Shown here: positions 61,869 to 64,000 of the stretch, piece by piece
Layout of the letters: each line of letters starts with the position of its first letter
How positions within the stretch are numbered: position 1 is the stretch's first letter
From: an uncultured Erysipelotrichaceae bacterium
GTDB taxonomy: Bacteria; Bacillota_I; Bacilli_A; RF39; UBA660
NCBI GenBank assembly: GCA_902764545.1
Contig: CACWWC010000003.1
Coordinates: 1 to 64,000 of the forward strand
Length of the DNA stretch: 64,000 nucleotides
Direction: 5' to 3'
Notes under the pieces: model-generated
Seen by the model: only the letters and a program-made list of their open reading frames with translations
What the model was told of the DNA's origin: nothing
Database searches by the model: none
Translations under genes and position numbers: made by a program

Positions 61869-61926
61869 AAGTGTATACCAAAATAATCAAAATATGATAT
61901 AATCTCTATATAGTAGAGGTGTATGT

Positions 61927-62724
61927 ATGAAAAGTATTGATTTTTTAAAAGAAAATGGTGTAGATATAGATAAAAGTCTTGAATTATTCGCTGATGTCAA
62001 TACATACAATGATAATTTGGGTAATTTTTTAATAGGGATACATCAGAATATAAATGAAATTATTAATATGTTAAAAAATAATGATCTAGCAAATTACGCA
62101 GTGTATGCTCATTCATTGAAAACTGATGCTAAATATTTCGGTTTTATGAAACTTGCGGAAAAAGCACTTACGCATGAACAAAAAGCAAAATTAGGTGATA
62201 TGTATTATCTTTCAGAAAATATCAATGATTTAATTGAAGAAACTAATAAAGTTATTGTATTAGTTCAAGAATATCTAAGTGACTATGATAACAATAAAAA
62301 AATAGAAACTAAAAAAGAAGATGGATTTCAGACTAATACAATCTTGGTGGTTGATGATTCAAACATAATAAGAAATTTTGTTAAAAAAATATTTAGTGAT
62401 AGTTATAATGTAGCGTCAGCAAAAGACGGAGAAGAAGCTATAAAAATAATTAAAACTAACAAAGATAATGACTTTATAAAAACAATATTATTAGACTTAA
62501 ATATGCCAAAAGTAGATGGCTTTGCTGTTTTAGAATTTATGAGGCAAAATGATTTATTTGATAAAATGCCGGTATCAATAATCTCCGGCGATTCCACAAA
62601 AGAGACAATAGACAAAGCATTCACATATAACATTGTAGACATGTTAGGGAAACCATTTAATGACAAATCTGTAAAAGAAATTGTAGATAAAACTATAATG
62701 TATAAAGAAAATAGAGATCTCTAA
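61927..62724 (+). CDS. HPt-REC fusion signalling protein
   Basis: 265 residues. The N-terminal helical domain has the phosphotransfer-like AVYAHSLKTDAKYFG with H62, and the C-terminal receiver domain (about 138-262) has VVDDSNIIRN, the phosphorylation site D190 in LLDLNMPKVDG, and the late GKPF lysine. No DNA-binding or output domain follows, and no kinase is next to it, so it is a relay or a stand-alone regulator. AGAGGTGTATG precedes the ATG. Confidence 0.82.
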   Translation: MKSIDFLKENGVDIDKSLELFADVNTYNDNLGNFLIGIHQNINEIINMLKNNDLANYAVYAHSLKTDAKYFGFMKLAEKALTHEQKAKLGDMYYLSENINDLIEETNKVIVLVQEYLSDYDNNKKIETKKEDGFQTNTILVVDDSNIIRNFVKKIFSDSYNVASAKDGEEAIKIIKTNKDNDFIKTILLDLNMPKVDGFAVLEFMRQNDLFDKMPVSIISGDSTKETIDKAFTYNIVDMLGKPFNDKSVKEIVDKTIMYKENRDL

Positions 62725-62740
62725 AGACCTCTATTTATTT
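62709..62740. terminator. Bidirectional terminator
   Basis: AAATAGAG (62709-62716) pairs with CTCTATTT (62729-62736). It lies at the convergent ends of the HPt-REC gene and the DUF192-like gene and covers both stop codons. Confidence 0.65.
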
Positions 62741-63054
62741 TGCAGTTTAATAATATCTCCAACCTTTAATAAGCGGCATACGCCAACAGGAAAATAATAT
62801 ATATTATGTGCCTTAATCTTAAATATTAATTTTTCACTTGTGACATTATTATATATGTAAAGAATCCTATCATTTTTATCAGTAAAACATACATCAACTT
62901 TTTGGCAAAAGAAATAGGTATTTGCATATTTCTTTCTAGCTAGTTTTAATCCGAAATTAATATCTTTTAAATAGAATTTAAAAGTTTTAAATCGCTCACC
63001 AAACTTTTTATATTCAAAAATTTGAATTTTTTTATTACCGATTTTTAAAAACAT
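62731..63054 (-). CDS. DUF192-like small protein
   Basis: 107 residues from ATG 63054, with AATGGTGATTTT upstream. VDVCFTDKNDRILYIYNNV and FPVGVCRLLKVGD recall the end of DUF192 proteins, a small beta-barrel family of unknown function. The usual N-terminal export signal is absent. Basic overall. It is divergent from yebC and shares a terminator with the HPt-REC gene. Confidence 0.55.
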   Translation of the reverse strand: MFLKIGNKKIQIFEYKKFGERFKTFKFYLKDINFGLKLARKKYANTYFFCQKVDVCFTDKNDRILYIYNNVTSEKLIFKIKAHNIYYFPVGVCRLLKVGDIIKLQNK

Positions 63055-63138
63055 AAAATCACCATTTAAATTATAACAAATATCTTTTAAATAGGCCAGT
63101 TTTGTGATATCATATAGAAGTGAAAAGGAGGTATAAAT

Positions 63139-63861
63139 ATGAGTGGACATTCAAAATGGGCAACAATTCATAGAAAAAAAGGTTTATTAGATGCTGCAAG
63201 AGGAAAAGTATTCCAAAAACTTGCCAAAGAAATAATGGTAGCAGCAAAAGGAGGAAGCCCAGATCCTAGCCAAAATGCTGCTTTAAGATTAGCAGTTGAT
63301 AAGGCTAAGGCTCAAAATATGCCTAAAGATAACATACAAAAAGCGATTGAAAAAGCAACAGGTGGAGCAGATGGAGCTAATTATGAAAACGTAAGATATG
63401 AGGGGTATGGACATGGAGGAGTTGCCTTCATGGTAGATTGCTTAACAGATAACAGAAATAGAACTGCTTCAATGGTTAGATCTGCATTTACTAAAGCAGG
63501 AGGAAATTTAGGAACAGACGGCTCAGTAAGTTACATGTTTGAAAGAAGAGGTTCAATTATTATTCCTGGTGAATATGATGAAGATACTATGATGATGGCC
63601 GCATTAGATGCTGGTGCACTTGACTTTGAAAAAGTAGAAGACACTTATTCAATTACTACTGATCAGAATAGTTTCACAGCAGTTAAAGATGCCTTAGAAT
63701 CAGCAGATGTAAAAGAATTTTTGCAATGTGAATTAACTTATATTCCAAATATGGAAGTAGAACTAGATGAAGAAGGCCAAGAAAAAGTAATGAAACTAGT
63801 TGAAACATTAGAAGATTTAGATGATGTACAAGATGTATATTATAATTTAAAGGAGGATTAA
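63139..63861 (+). CDS. YebC/PmpR-family protein
   Basis: 240 residues. The start MSGHSKWATIHRKKGLLDAARGK and later GYGHGGVAFMVDCLTDNRNRT are diagnostic. The family includes DNA-binding regulators and, more recently, factors that help ribosomes at proline stretches. AAAAGGAGG precedes the ATG. The stop lies inside a terminator hairpin. Confidence 0.94.
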   Translation: MSGHSKWATIHRKKGLLDAARGKVFQKLAKEIMVAAKGGSPDPSQNAALRLAVDKAKAQNMPKDNIQKAIEKATGGADGANYENVRYEGYGHGGVAFMVDCLTDNRNRTASMVRSAFTKAGGNLGTDGSVSYMFERRGSIIIPGEYDEDTMMMAALDAGALDFEKVEDTYSITTDQNSFTAVKDALESADVKEFLQCELTYIPNMEVELDEEGQEKVMKLVETLEDLDDVQDVYYNLKED

Positions 63862-63872
63862 ATCCTTTTTTT
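63849..63872 (+). terminator. Terminator of yebC
   Basis: AAAGGA (63849-63854) pairs with TCCTTT (63863-63868), then TTTT. It contains the yebC stop codon. Confidence 0.6.
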
Positions 63873-63904
63873 AAATTTAGCATATCTACAATTGAGGTGG
63901 TAAA

Positions 63905-64000
63905 ATGTCACAAATAAAAATTAATTTTGATTTAATAGACGCAATCAAACAAGCGAAAGGAATAAAAAAATGTCCAAAGGAACTTTCAATGATTACTAAG
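63905..64000 (+). CDS. Start of an unidentified gene (cut by window end)
   Basis: An open frame of 32 codons begins at ATG 63905 after GAGGTGG and runs off the window (MSQIKINFDLIDAIKQAK). The good Shine-Dalgarno and spacing support it as real. Too short to identify. Confidence 0.55.
   Translation, partial: MSQIKINFDLIDAIKQAKGIKKCPKELSMITK

Noticed and set aside
1-64000. Mycoplasma-type code with TGA as tryptophan
   Set aside because: Tryptophan residues at conserved sites are TGG and TGA is used as a stop (end of prs and of the transposase). Standard code fits.
1-64000. Prophage or plasmid
   Set aside because: No structural, terminase, integrase or replication genes. Genes are mainly housekeeping, with a single IS.

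Overview
The window is a strongly AT-rich stretch of a low-GC Gram-positive chromosome. TAA is the usual stop, TGA is also used as a stop, and tryptophan is TGG, so the standard bacterial code applies. Shine-Dalgarno sequences (GAGGTGA, AAGGAGG) and short hairpin-plus-T-tract terminators are easy to see. Gene content points to a small-genome, host- or gut-associated member of the Bacilli/Erysipelotrichia-like uncultured Firmicutes: Prp protease with an N-terminally extended L27, an RNase J paralogue, an atypical long PRPP synthetase, dockerin and VTC/DUF4956 surface genes, and wall synthesis genes. The species cannot be fixed from the sequence.

Layout. 1-1.5 kb: an ISL3-type insertion sequence with a broken transposase. 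1.6-9.5 kb: rnc, an isochorismatase-family hydrolase, three wall-associated genes (five-LysM protein, beta-domain protein, SpoIID-like protein), two unknowns, an RNase J paralogue with a damaged metal motif, tRNA-Arg. 9.6-21.4 kb: CDF metal exporter, M3-like peptidase, transglutaminase-like protein, SDR, a GtrII-like membrane protein, an acyl-CoA ligase divergent from a TetR regulator, uppP, prs, xth. 21.5-29.7 kb: a surface module (triple dockerin protein, beta-helix-like protein, then VTC, DUF4956, a 47-residue membrane peptide, a Cthe_2159-like protein, GT2-GtrA, phosphodiester glycosidase, small membrane protein). 29.7-33.2 kb: class I aldolase, a pilin/TasA-like remnant, and an SOS-controlled Y-family polymerase with YolD.

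33.2-39.7 kb holds what I consider the most interesting operon: an HExxH protein, a MurL-like UDP-MurNAc-L-Ala-L-Glu epimerase, an unknown 365-residue protein and a MurD2-like ligase, followed by a ClpX-like AAA+ ATPase. This suggests that D-glutamate enters peptidoglycan by epimerising the nucleotide precursor. 39.9-41.9 kb is a decaying stretch with two single-base frameshifted genes and one fragment. 42-51.6 kb: pepD, a flavoprotein, an unknown, an orphan trpF, DUF1848, a TetR/ABC-exporter pair with a clear operator, dapB and a CmpB-like membrane protein.

51.7-64 kb: tRNA-Gln and gltX, an isolated Wzz/tyrosine-kinase pair, pyrH, a RelE-like-domain protein coupled to a 612-residue unknown, the rplU-prp-rpmA operon with a leader that has competing stems, obgE, a methyltransferase-like protein, an HPt-REC protein, a DUF192-like protein, yebC, and the start of one more gene. 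Several genes appear to use TTG/GTG starts, and at least two seem to start at ATT or ATA.
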